64,000 nucleotides of DNA from Flavobacterium sp. (GTDB lineage Bacteria; Bacteroidota; Bacteroidia; Flavobacteriales; Flavobacteriaceae), in the NCBI GenBank assembly GCA_016787805.1, contig JAEUTY010000039.1:1-64000 (forward strand), given 5' to 3'. Both the position numbers and the translations under genes were made by a program. Positions 54,163 through 63,554 of the stretch are shown one piece after another; position 1 is the first letter of the stretch; every line of letters starts with the position of its first letter. The notes under the pieces are model-generated. The model ran no database searches. It was not told the origin of the DNA and worked only from the letters and a program-made list of their open reading frames with translations.

Positions 54163-56161
54163 CGAAACAATTACCCAAGAAGAAATAATTTTAGACGACA
54201 ATCAAGTATTGTGTTTATTAACTTCTGAAGCCAAGAAAGCCACAAGTGCAGAAGTAAATCTACAATCTGTGGTTCGTATGCTAAATGAAGAGTATGGTTT
54301 TGATTTGGATGATATGGAACGCGATTTTAAAATTGAGTTTGTTGACCCAGATACTGGTAAAGCTAAAAAGCAGAAAGTTGAATTGGTTGTTTTTGAAAAG
54401 GGAAAAACTCATATTCAAGATACTATTATTCGAATTTGTGTTATTCAGGATGATAAAATTAAAGAGAATGACAGTAAGAAAGGATTAACAGCCACTCTAG
54501 AAAACGCCATGGCTGCCGTACCAAGTTGTTATTTTGGATTGTGGGCAAATGGTTCTAGTTATCATTTTCTTCAAAAAGAGGATGATGCAATAGGCTATGA
54601 TTTTGATTTTACTGATTTATCAGATTTCCCAGGTGAAGGAGAAACATTGGCTGATATTGACCGAGCAGACCGCTCTTATAGTAGAAAACCTGCTAATGAT
54701 TCGTTGATAAAAGTATTTAAAAGAGCACACGATTATATTTATGGAAACGAAGGAAGAAAGAAAGATGCATTTTGGCAATTGCTAAACCTTATTTTTTGTA
54801 AACTTTATGATGAGAAACGAAGATTTATTGAAACCGATATAAGTTATAGAAGAGAATTTTGGGTTGGTGTTAAAGAACAAAACACAGAAGCAGGTAGAAA
54901 AGCAGTAGCTGAGAGAATTAAAGCTATTTTCCAAAAGCTAAAAGATAACTCGATGTTTTCCGAAGTATTTACAGGAAATGAAGGTATTGAATTGACTGAT
55001 AAAGGAGTCGCTTTCATAGCTGGTGAACTTGCTAAATATTCATTCTTGGATGCTTCTATTGATGTGAAAGGGATGGCTTATGAAACTATTGTGAGTAATA
55101 CTTTGAAACAAGAAGCAGGGCAATTTTTTACACCAAGAAACATTGTAAAAGCTATGGTTGAGATGCTCAACCCAACAGAGAAACATCGTGTTCTGGACCC
55201 AGCATGTGGTTCGGGAGGATTTATTGTGATGGTGCTGGACCATGTGAGAAAACAAATAGCTCAAGAATTATTCCCAAATTTAGATGGCCCATTATTGATG
55301 GCCAAATACAATTCTATTGAAGTTAATGAACGTGTAAAGGAATATGCAGAAAACAGCATTTTCGGTTTTGATTTTGACCCTGATTTGAAAAAAGCTGCTC
55401 GTATGAATATGGTAATGGCTGGTGATGGGCATGCCAATGTTTTTCATGTTAATTCTTTGGCTTACCCAAAATGGGATCATCCGGAAGAGATTGCTAAAAT
55501 TGAAAGTGCTATTAACAGAAGCTTGGCTGTTATGGGCGATATTGAAGATCGTTACTATAAAGATGCTCGAGGTACTTTTGATATGATATTTACCAACCCA
55601 CCTTTTGGTGCTAAAGTAAAAGTTGAAAAAGAGGTTGCTGATAATTACGAACTTTCTAAATATAGCGATGCACCGGAAGTTTTATTTATTGAAGCATGCT
55701 TTAATTTCTTGAAACCTGGTGGAAAAATGGCAATAGTATTGCCTGATGGTATTTTAGGTAATCCTAATACTCTTAAAGTTAGAGAATGGATTTTATCTAA
55801 TTTTAAAATACTAGCTTCAATAGATTTAGCATTAGAGGCGTTTTTACCTCAAGTTGGTGTTCAAGCATCTTTGCTTTTCCTAGAAAAGAAAACAGAATTG
55901 TCGAGACAATTGGCTCAAGATAGTGACGAAGATTATGAAGTTTTTATGGCTATTGCTGAAAAGCTTGGTAAAGACCGAAGAGGTAATCCAATATTTAAGA
56001 GAGATGAAGATGGAGCTGAATTATTGTTTGAAACTTTAACTGAATACCTGCTGACGAAAAAAGACGGGACAAATCAAGTAAAAAGCAGAAAAGAAAAAGT
56101 AAAGGAATTAGACGATGATTTACCTATTATCGTTCAATCATTTTTAAATTTTACTAAATAA
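54155..56161 (+). CDS. Type I-like N6-adenine DNA methyltransferase (MAD2/HsdM-like)
   Basis: 668 residues. After an N-terminal region of about 130 residues resembling an HsdR_N-type fold without a clear nuclease site, the HsdM helical domain leads to the SAM motif DPACGSGGF near 348 and the catalytic motif TNPPFGAK near 480. Adenine methylation would mark host DNA as self. It overlaps the upstream regulator by 8 bp and the downstream specificity subunit by 1 bp. No HsdR-type restriction subunit is seen, so this is not a standard type I restriction system. Confidence 0.88.
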   Translation: MTNETITQEEIILDDNQVLCLLTSEAKKATSAEVNLQSVVRMLNEEYGFDLDDMERDFKIEFVDPDTGKAKKQKVELVVFEKGKTHIQDTIIRICVIQDDKIKENDSKKGLTATLENAMAAVPSCYFGLWANGSSYHFLQKEDDAIGYDFDFTDLSDFPGEGETLADIDRADRSYSRKPANDSLIKVFKRAHDYIYGNEGRKKDAFWQLLNLIFCKLYDEKRRFIETDISYRREFWVGVKEQNTEAGRKAVAERIKAIFQKLKDNSMFSEVFTGNEGIELTDKGVAFIAGELAKYSFLDASIDVKGMAYETIVSNTLKQEAGQFFTPRNIVKAMVEMLNPTEKHRVLDPACGSGGFIVMVLDHVRKQIAQELFPNLDGPLLMAKYNSIEVNERVKEYAENSIFGFDFDPDLKKAARMNMVMAGDGHANVFHVNSLAYPKWDHPEEIAKIESAINRSLAVMGDIEDRYYKDARGTFDMIFTNPPFGAKVKVEKEVADNYELSKYSDAPEVLFIEACFNFLKPGGKMAIVLPDGILGNPNTLKVREWILSNFKILASIDLALEAFLPQVGVQASLLFLEKKTELSRQLAQDSDEDYEVFMAIAEKLGKDRRGNPIFKRDEDGAELLFETLTEYLLTKKDGTNQVKSRKEKVKELDDDLPIIVQSFLNFTK

Positions 56162-57540
56162 TGAAATATTTAAAAATAAAATATAAATCAATTGTAGAAA
56201 ACAATAGGCTCAAGGCAGGATTTTATTTGTCTGATGGAGTTATTTATGATCAATTAATAAAATCTAAACCTTTTGAATATTTAATAGATTCACAATCGTA
56301 TTGTTCTAATATTGGTGGTGTAAATAAAAGAATATTTGTATCAAAAGAAAAGGGAACTGCCTTAGTTTCTATGTCAGATATGCTAACATTTGAGCCACAT
56401 AACTCATGTAAATATGTTTCAAAAACTATAGGAAATAATACTTCAAAGCATATTTTTAAAAATGAAATGATATTAGCATCAGTTGTAGGAACAATAGGTC
56501 AAGTAGCTTTTGTAAATAAAATTTCAGAAGGTTCTGTTACTGGGAATAATATTATAAAATTCATATCAGAAAGAGTAGATTATAATGGTTTTATTTATGC
56601 ATATTTAAAAAGTAAATATGGAAATACTTTAATAAAGCAGCTTGGTGGTGGTTCGGTACAATCATACATAGATCCTGAATTATTTAAAAAAATACCTGTC
56701 CCTATTATAAATGACGATTTAAGAAAAAGAATTCACCAATTAATTATTAGTTCTTCAGAATTAAAAGTTGAAGCAAATAATCTATTGAAAAATGCAAAAA
56801 AAATAATTATAGAAAGTCTACCTAGTATAAAAGATATCGACAAGATAAATAATAAAATATATATTAAAACGGTTCGTAATAACTATCAAAAAAGATTAGT
56901 GTCAGGATCTTATATTAATAATGGGGTAAAAACAATAGAATCATATCAAAAGTTAGATATTGAATTTAAAAAATTATCAGATTTTAAAATTGTGGTTAAT
57001 CGACCAGGTATATTTAAAAGAATTAAGGTTAATTCAAAAAATGGTTTCCCATATATAAAAGGTTCAGAAATTAATTTACAAGATCCTTTTTCATCGTGTG
57101 AATATTTATCTAAGAGTAGGACACCTTTTTTAGATGAACTCTCATTAAAAGAAAATCAAATTTTATTTACATGTGCTGGTACTGTTGGAGAAGTAAAATT
57201 AATATCTAAAGAATTTGAAGAAAAATTAGCTGTAGGCTCTCAAGATATCATTAGAATTGATTCTAATGATAAAAAACTAAATTGCTATTACCTTTTTGCT
57301 TACTTAAAATTAGATTTTATTAATGATTTTATTCAATCATTAAAATATGGTTCAGTTATAGAAAGAGTTGAGCCTTTTCATTTAGATATGATACCAATAT
57401 ATTTACCATCTGATGATTTAATTGAACAGGTTACAGCAAATATCCAACAGTATAAGAGTAATTTATATCAATCATTTAAATTGGAACAAAAAGCAATAGA
57501 CCTCATCGAAAAAGAAATAGAATCATGGCAAAAATCTTAA
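56161..57540 (+). CDS. HsdS-like DNA specificity subunit
   Basis: 459 residues with two target-recognition domains: the first (about 1-215) ends GGGSVQSYIDPELFKKIPVP, and the second (about 235-459) has PYIKGSEINLQDPFSSCEYL and EPFHLDMIPIYLP. Both are followed by conserved helices (SSELKVEANNLLK; SFKLEQKAIDLIEKEIESW). It should direct the methylase to a bipartite site. It overlaps the next gene by 16 bp. Base composition is more AT-rich than in the flanking methylase and kinase genes, as often seen for exchanged specificity genes. Confidence 0.88.
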   Translation: MKYLKIKYKSIVENNRLKAGFYLSDGVIYDQLIKSKPFEYLIDSQSYCSNIGGVNKRIFVSKEKGTALVSMSDMLTFEPHNSCKYVSKTIGNNTSKHIFKNEMILASVVGTIGQVAFVNKISEGSVTGNNIIKFISERVDYNGFIYAYLKSKYGNTLIKQLGGGSVQSYIDPELFKKIPVPIINDDLRKRIHQLIISSSELKVEANNLLKNAKKIIIESLPSIKDIDKINNKIYIKTVRNNYQKRLVSGSYINNGVKTIESYQKLDIEFKKLSDFKIVVNRPGIFKRIKVNSKNGFPYIKGSEINLQDPFSSCEYLSKSRTPFLDELSLKENQILFTCAGTVGEVKLISKEFEEKLAVGSQDIIRIDSNDKKLNCYYLFAYLKLDFINDFIQSLKYGSVIERVEPFHLDMIPIYLPSDDLIEQVTANIQQYKSNLYQSFKLEQKAIDLIEKEIESWQKS

Positions 57541-60500
57541 AACCACCGTATTTTGAGTCTGTTGTAAATGCAGGAGAAAAGCGTGTTCTTGATTTTCTGG
57601 AGGCTAACCTTCCGGATAATTATTTTCTAATTCCTAATGTGGAAATTGCTTCGACCAATCCAAGAAATAATAGAACTCAATATTGGGAATATGACCTTAT
57701 TGTTGTTGCGCCGCATGCAGTCTTTAATATTGAAAATAAAGACTGGAAAGGCCGCATAGAAGGTGATGATAATTACTGGTACTTAAACGACCGTCAGATG
57801 GCTAACCCGTTAAAAACTGGTCGTCAAAAAACAGCCATATTAGCTTCTAAATTAAAAGAAGAAAATCATAGTTGGGGTCAAGCATGGATACAAAATTTAG
57901 TTTCTCTTTCTTATCAGAATTCTTATCAGCCTATTATTTCTCGTGAGGCACAAAAGTTAACTTTTGAGTTGAATACTCGATTGCTTGAATTTATTACTGA
58001 CCCATTTAGTGTTGGTAAAGTTAAAGATGATATCATTTCTATTCAAACAGCTATTGTTGATTTTTTAATTGGTAACCAAAGTAAAAAATCACCTAATGAA
58101 AAACGCGAAGTTGAAGGTTATGAGATTGTTGAAATATTGCATCAAGAACCCAATTTTGTAGAATATTTAGTTAAGCCAAAAGGAGTTAATTCTAATGTTA
58201 GAAGGCGTGTTAAAGAATATTCGCTTAAATCTGTTGGTTTGTCCAAAGAAGAGTTACAGAAACAAGAAGAGCGTATAAAAAATCAATATAATGCTTTGAG
58301 TAAAATTAAAGCAAAACCTTTTATTCTAAATGTTGAATTTAGGAATGATGATGTTAACCATTTGTTTTATGAAATTACAGATTTTCTTGAAGAAAATTCG
58401 TTGCGTTCTGAAGCAAGACATAAAACTTTTACTTTTCCAGAAAAGATAAATATCATCCGAAATGTTTTGGTTGCTTTGAAAGAAGCCCACAAGGAAAATA
58501 TTTTTCACAGAGATATTAATCCAGATAATATTTATTTGAGTAGTGGCTATGCCTATTTAGGAAATTTTGGTAAATCTTATTTTGTAGATCATAGTGATGA
58601 AGGTTATACTGTAATGCCTACTATCAATATCAATAATGCAACAGCTTATCATCCGCTAGAATTGACCGTTGGTGATGCTAATCAAGCTTCTGATATTTAC
58701 TCATTAGGTGTTTTAATTTATTGGCTTTTTACTGATGTAGAACCATTCAAAACACCCTATGAACTCGATAAATTAGGAGGCAAATTGCCTATGGATAAAT
58801 TGCCTACAAAACTGAATACTAATCTTCCAAAATGGTTGGATGAGGTTTGTTTGAAAACAATACTTACCGACGATACTACTCGAATTGAAAGTGTAGATGC
58901 TTTGGAAGAATTTATTCTTCAATCTTTAGAAAGTACTTCTACTGAACATCCAAAACCAGTGCCTGCACTTCCAGTTCCTTCAACAAATGATTTTGCTGAA
59001 TTAAAAGAAGGAGATTCTATTGGAGCGTATACTATTTACGAAATCTTGGGTAAAGGAGGATACTCTAAAGTTTTTAAAGTAAAACATAACATTCAAGATG
59101 CTTATTACACGCTAAAATTATTCAACGAAAGTGTTACTTTTTCTTCGGTTAAAGACGAATATGAAGCTCTGAAAGATTTGAAACATAATAACATTGTAAA
59201 GTTTGTTTGGAATGACTTAACAGCATCGGGACAATTTTTTACTGTTATGGAGTATTTAGATGGTGAAAGTTTAAGTAATTATACACGCACTGATGCTCGA
59301 TTGCCTATAAATACTGTTTATCAGGTTGGTAAAGATATATTGTCGGCTCTGGTAGATATGCAATCTAAAAAAAGCCCATTGATGCATCGTGATATAAAAC
59401 CTCACAATATCATCTGGGATAATGGTTCTCGATTTGTATTAATTGATTTTAATGTAGCCTCAGCCAACTCTGAAAACAAAGATTTTGTTGGAACCAATCC
59501 TTATTTAGCACCAGATTTAATTTCTGAAAATTATAGAGTTAATTGGGATTTGTCTGCCGATACATTTGCTTTAGGTGTTACTTTATATGAATTGATATGT
59601 AAACAATATCCATGGCATCCAAGCAAAATGCCTTTCGCTCACAAGGCTCCTAATAACCCGAAAGATATTGAACCTAGAATATCAACAGAATTTGCCGCCT
59701 TTTTGCTTAAAGCTATTGGCACAAATAAAGAGGAAAGATTTGTTACTGCTAAACAAATGTATGATGCGTTACTTTTATTAGAGGACCGATTGCTTGATAT
59801 TACTCCTAGTGATGATGATGGCGTTAGTGTTCGTAATAAATTATATCATACTCAATTGATAATTCATCAAGGTAGTTCATTCAATTTAAAATTGTATGAT
59901 AAAATGAATGCTTATGTTGATTTGCATGAAGCTATTGAAAATGCCCTTTTGCGTTTTAAAGGAAAGCTTGAGAGTTATAAAACTACTATTGATTTAGGAA
60001 GCCCAATTAAATTACTGTTGAAAGTTGGAGATGAAACAATCATTAGTGATGTTTTTTGGAAAGGTGGAGCAAAGTCTTTTACAACAGGTAATATAGACCG
60101 AGTTTATGATAGTATTAAACAGCTTTTTGACACTCATAAAGATAAAATTAAGGCATTTAAAATAAGTGTTGAAGGAGCTAATATAGTTGATTATTTGAAT
60201 TCATTGTATAGTCAATCCCGATATGGAAATGCTGGTACTAGAGTTAATTTTAATACCAGTCAATTTGATGAGTTAACTTATACACCAACAAAGTTGGATA
60301 AAAGTTTAATTCCAGCTATAGTTGACGGACAATACAAATTACTAATCATTACTGGTAATGCTGGTGATGGTAAGACTGCTTTTATTAAAAAGATTGAAAA
60401 TGATTCTAATGTAAAAGAAGTTATCCAACATCCGCATCGTAATGGAGCAAGATTCAAAATAAATGGAAATCCATTTGAGAGTAATTATGATGGTTCACAA

Positions 60501-61988
60501 GATGAAGAAAATAATATCAATAACGACGTTCTAGATACCTTTTTCTCTCCTTTTGAAGGATTGACTAATTATAATTTAGCTAAAGAAGGAAGGATAATTG
60601 CAATCAATGAAGGACGGCTTGTAGAGTTTTTAACTACTTCGCAAAAACATTCGAAATTAGCTACTACTATTGAAAATTATTTTTACGAAGAAGGACATAC
60701 GAAATTACCTGAAGGTGTAATGATCGTTAATTTGAATTTACGCTCTGTTGTTGCTCAAGACGATGAAGGAGGTAGTTTGTTTAGAAACCAGTTTAAAGCA
60801 CTTACCAAAAAAGAATTATGGAAACAGTGTGATGGTTGTGCTCTAGCAAAAAACTGTTTTATTAAATACAATGTTGACAGCTTTAATGATAGTGCAGCAG
60901 GAGATACTATTATTTCAAGAATGGAATGGTTGATTAAAACGGTAAGTTTGAAAAGAGAACTTCATGTTACTATGAGAGATATGAGGTCATTAATAGCCTA
61001 TACTTTAACACGTGATTATTCTTGTGAGGATTTAAAATCATTATTACAAACAACAGAAAGCGAACCACAAAAGTATTGGCAATATTATTATTTTAATATT
61101 ACTAATCCTTCTGTTCAAGATAGCGCTAACCAAGATAGACTTATAAAGCTATTGAGAGAAACTGATATTGGTGAAGTAGCAATACCATATTTGGATAGAG
61201 ATTTGTTTTTCGGAAAGCATTTATCTAAAAATTACCTTGAGTTTGCTGAGAGAGAGTTTTCGTTATTGGAAGTATTTAATGCTAATAAGTCCTATATTCC
61301 AGCTCATGAACAAAATACAGAGATTATTCAGCAAATTAAAACCAAACATAAAAGTTTTGTTAGACATCAATATTTTGAAGGTAAATCTGAATTAATTGAC
61401 ACTGATTATAGAGATGAAGCTAATGATGAAATAGTTAAAATGCCATCTTATTTGTTGCGATTACCCTATCATTCTGTATTCACCTTTGTTAAAATATTAA
61501 AAAGCACTAACAATGAAGATTCTATAAAAAGAAGTATTTCGAGGGCTGTTTCATTGAATGAAGGCTGTAATAATGAAAATTTGGATAAAGATAGTTTGGT
61601 TTTGTCTTCATCAGATGTAAAAGATCCTATGGGACAATCCTTCAAATTATTTAAATTAAGTGATTTTGAATTATTTGTAAATAAGACTGAACACTTGGTA
61701 AAATATTTAGAATACGAGCCAGATAGTCTTATTTTCAGACACAAAGAAGAAAAACATATCCGTTTAACCATATCACTTGATCTATATGAAATGCTATTCT
61801 TCATACAGCAAGGGTTTAGTCCATCATTAAATGATCTCAAAGGAAAGTTCATAGAACTTATTGTTTTCAAAAATTTACTTGAAAATTTGAGTTATAATGA
61901 GGTAGTTGTAACTCGAGATAATATTGCATTTTATAAAATTATGAAAGACAGTTTTAATCATATTAATGTTGAACCAGTAACCTTTTAA
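57525..61988 (+). CDS. NERD / pseudokinase / Ser-Thr kinase / P-loop ATPase protein (PglW/MAD6-like)
   Basis: 1487 residues. (1) NERD-type nuclease-related domain, about 8-130, with EYDLIVVAPHAVFNIENKDW keeping a D...ExK-like set. (2) Kinase-like domain, about 195-465, with HRDINPDN near 325 but GNFGKS in place of DFG and no Gly-rich loop, probably a pseudokinase. (3) Second kinase, about 500-765, with LGKGGYSKVFKV, YTLKLF (Lys), MHRDIKPHNI near 620 and LIDFNVAS (DFN), followed by GTNPYLAPD, probably active. (4) P-loop LLIITGNAGDGKTAF near 940-953 in a large C-terminal ATPase-like part with a four-Cys cluster (CDGCALAKNC). It resembles PglW of BREX type 2 and the kinase of MADS, thought to sense infection and trigger the response. 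Confidence 0.82.
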   Translation: MAKILKPPYFESVVNAGEKRVLDFLEANLPDNYFLIPNVEIASTNPRNNRTQYWEYDLIVVAPHAVFNIENKDWKGRIEGDDNYWYLNDRQMANPLKTGRQKTAILASKLKEENHSWGQAWIQNLVSLSYQNSYQPIISREAQKLTFELNTRLLEFITDPFSVGKVKDDIISIQTAIVDFLIGNQSKKSPNEKREVEGYEIVEILHQEPNFVEYLVKPKGVNSNVRRRVKEYSLKSVGLSKEELQKQEERIKNQYNALSKIKAKPFILNVEFRNDDVNHLFYEITDFLEENSLRSEARHKTFTFPEKINIIRNVLVALKEAHKENIFHRDINPDNIYLSSGYAYLGNFGKSYFVDHSDEGYTVMPTININNATAYHPLELTVGDANQASDIYSLGVLIYWLFTDVEPFKTPYELDKLGGKLPMDKLPTKLNTNLPKWLDEVCLKTILTDDTTRIESVDALEEFILQSLESTSTEHPKPVPALPVPSTNDFAELKEGDSIGAYTIYEILGKGGYSKVFKVKHNIQDAYYTLKLFNESVTFSSVKDEYEALKDLKHNNIVKFVWNDLTASGQFFTVMEYLDGESLSNYTRTDARLPINTVYQVGKDILSALVDMQSKKSPLMHRDIKPHNIIWDNGSRFVLIDFNVASANSENKDFVGTNPYLAPDLISENYRVNWDLSADTFALGVTLYELICKQYPWHPSKMPFAHKAPNNPKDIEPRISTEFAAFLLKAIGTNKEERFVTAKQMYDALLLLEDRLLDITPSDDDGVSVRNKLYHTQLIIHQGSSFNLKLYDKMNAYVDLHEAIENALLRFKGKLESYKTTIDLGSPIKLLLKVGDETIISDVFWKGGAKSFTTGNIDRVYDSIKQLFDTHKDKIKAFKISVEGANIVDYLNSLYSQSRYGNAGTRVNFNTSQFDELTYTPTKLDKSLIPAIVDGQYKLLIITGNAGDGKTAFIKKIENDSNVKEVIQHPHRNGARFKINGNPFESNYDGSQDEENNINNDVLDTFFSPFEGLTNYNLAKEGRIIAINEGRLVEFLTTSQKHSKLATTIENYFYEEGHTKLPEGVMIVNLNLRSVVAQDDEGGSLFRNQFKALTKKELWKQCDGCALAKNCFIKYNVDSFNDSAAGDTIISRMEWLIKTVSLKRELHVTMRDMRSLIAYTLTRDYSCEDLKSLLQTTESEPQKYWQYYYFNITNPSVQDSANQDRLIKLLRETDIGEVAIPYLDRDLFFGKHLSKNYLEFAEREFSLLEVFNANKSYIPAHEQNTEIIQQIKTKHKSFVRHQYFEGKSELIDTDYRDEANDEIVKMPSYLLRLPYHSVFTFVKILKSTNNEDSIKRSISRAVSLNEGCNNENLDKDSLVLSSSDVKDPMGQSFKLFKLSDFELFVNKTEHLVKYLEYEPDSLIFRHKEEKHIRLTISLDLYEMLFFIQQGFSPSLNDLKGKFIELIVFKNLLENLSYNEVVVTRDNIAFYKIMKDSFNHINVEPVTF

Positions 61989-61990
61989 CT

Positions 61991-63547
61991 ATGGCTATAA
62001 AATTAAATAAAGAGGAAAGCGTCTTTAGAAATGAATTGCTATTTACAGCTGATGCAAAAGCCATAAATATTGACTATACTATGGTTAATTTGTATATGTT
62101 GTTGCGGCATGATGGTATAAGACCAAAACAAAGAAATAGAGCTGGTGAAAATGCTTTTATTGAAATTGAAAAGTTAAAAAATGCATTTAGAGTACTCGAA
62201 GAAGAAGGTTCTGTCACAGGATACACTGAACACTCTGAAGCTATTGAAATATGGATGCGAACTAATCTAGTAAATATGGTTTTTAGAGGAAATCTTGATA
62301 AAGAAAAGATATCTTCTCTAAGACCGATTCATTTAGAAAGTTATCGTGTACGAAACGCTCAAAATACCCGAGATTATTTTAGTGCTGACCAGGTTTACTT
62401 AATGCTGGGACAAAATCCCGAAGTTAAAGATGATTTGAAACAATTTTTAATGGAAGGTTGGGATAAAACAACTGATACCATAAGTAATACTAAAACCTTG
62501 GATGTTGATAGTTTAGGAATTTTACATTTAATAAAAAAAGTTAGACCCGGGTTTTTAGAAAGTGCTTCTGCATTAAACCAAATTAAACCCATATTGAAAG
62601 CTCAAGCTGAATTGTACTGTGATGATGTTAGGAGATTATTGGTTTATAAAAGAGAAATCCCTAGAAATGTTTTGATAGATTATTTAAAAACTATTACATC
62701 ATTTCACTTATCCTTATACATTCAAAAGTTGATTTATCTGTTGCCAAAAATTGTTGAAACAGGTAGTTTTGATATTAAAGATGACTGGAGTATTGTTTTG
62801 GATAGTACCGATGATTTTGAAAGTAAAATATCAAAAATAGCTATTGAAGATGCTGATAAAATGTATAACTCTATTTATGATTACATCAAGGCTACATTTC
62901 AGATTAATGCCGTATTGAAGAAGGAAAATTTGGATAAGAATAATTCAAAGAATTTAGATACTACTTTAAATATTTTAAAAAATCCTCAAAATGATTTTGA
63001 CCTATATTTTCAAGTACTTTGGAATAATATTCAAAGTTCATTGGATGAAGAAGACAAAGAATTATTGAATTCTATGGTAAAATATGAAACTACCTATTTT
63101 GACAAATACATTGAATTGCTTGTGAAAATAAGAGGACCATATCAATACAAGTATCACGTTCAATTTATTGATAATTTGTCTCAAAAAAATAATGAAAGAG
63201 GTTTTATTGCACAAGGAAGAAGTAAAAAACACCCTAGACGATTTGTGTTAGGAACTCGATTACTCGAAGCTCTTGTACAAATACAAGTATTACATAGAGA
63301 AGATAATGATTTTATCACAAAAAGCTTATCAATAGAAGAACTCACAGAGAAAATCAGAAATCGATACGGTTTAATAATAAATGGTTTGTCTGAACCAAGA
63401 TTTGAAGATGCTGATTTGAATACTCATTTAGCATTTAAAGAAAATGTAGAAGCTTTCAAACAAAAATTAAGACAAATAGGTTTTTATAATGATTTGAGTG
63501 ATGCCTATATTTTACAAAAAATCAGACCTCGTTACGAACTAAAATAA
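61991..63547 (+). CDS. Unknown component of the MADS-like operon (MAD7-like)
   Basis: 518 residues, helical, without signal peptide or membrane segment. RNELLFTADAKAINIDYTMV, RPIHLESYRVRNAQNTRDYF and KHPRRFVLGTRLLEALVQIQ are distinctive stretches, but I recognise no catalytic motif. It starts 2 bp after the kinase gene stop and is followed 7 bp later by another operon gene. By position it matches the MAD7 slot of MADS; that mapping is from memory of gene order. Confidence 0.65.
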   Translation: MAIKLNKEESVFRNELLFTADAKAINIDYTMVNLYMLLRHDGIRPKQRNRAGENAFIEIEKLKNAFRVLEEEGSVTGYTEHSEAIEIWMRTNLVNMVFRGNLDKEKISSLRPIHLESYRVRNAQNTRDYFSADQVYLMLGQNPEVKDDLKQFLMEGWDKTTDTISNTKTLDVDSLGILHLIKKVRPGFLESASALNQIKPILKAQAELYCDDVRRLLVYKREIPRNVLIDYLKTITSFHLSLYIQKLIYLLPKIVETGSFDIKDDWSIVLDSTDDFESKISKIAIEDADKMYNSIYDYIKATFQINAVLKKENLDKNNSKNLDTTLNILKNPQNDFDLYFQVLWNNIQSSLDEEDKELLNSMVKYETTYFDKYIELLVKIRGPYQYKYHVQFIDNLSQKNNERGFIAQGRSKKHPRRFVLGTRLLEALVQIQVLHREDNDFITKSLSIEELTEKIRNRYGLIINGLSEPRFEDADLNTHLAFKENVEAFKQKLRQIGFYNDLSDAYILQKIRPRYELK

Positions 63548-63554
63548 TTTTCCC

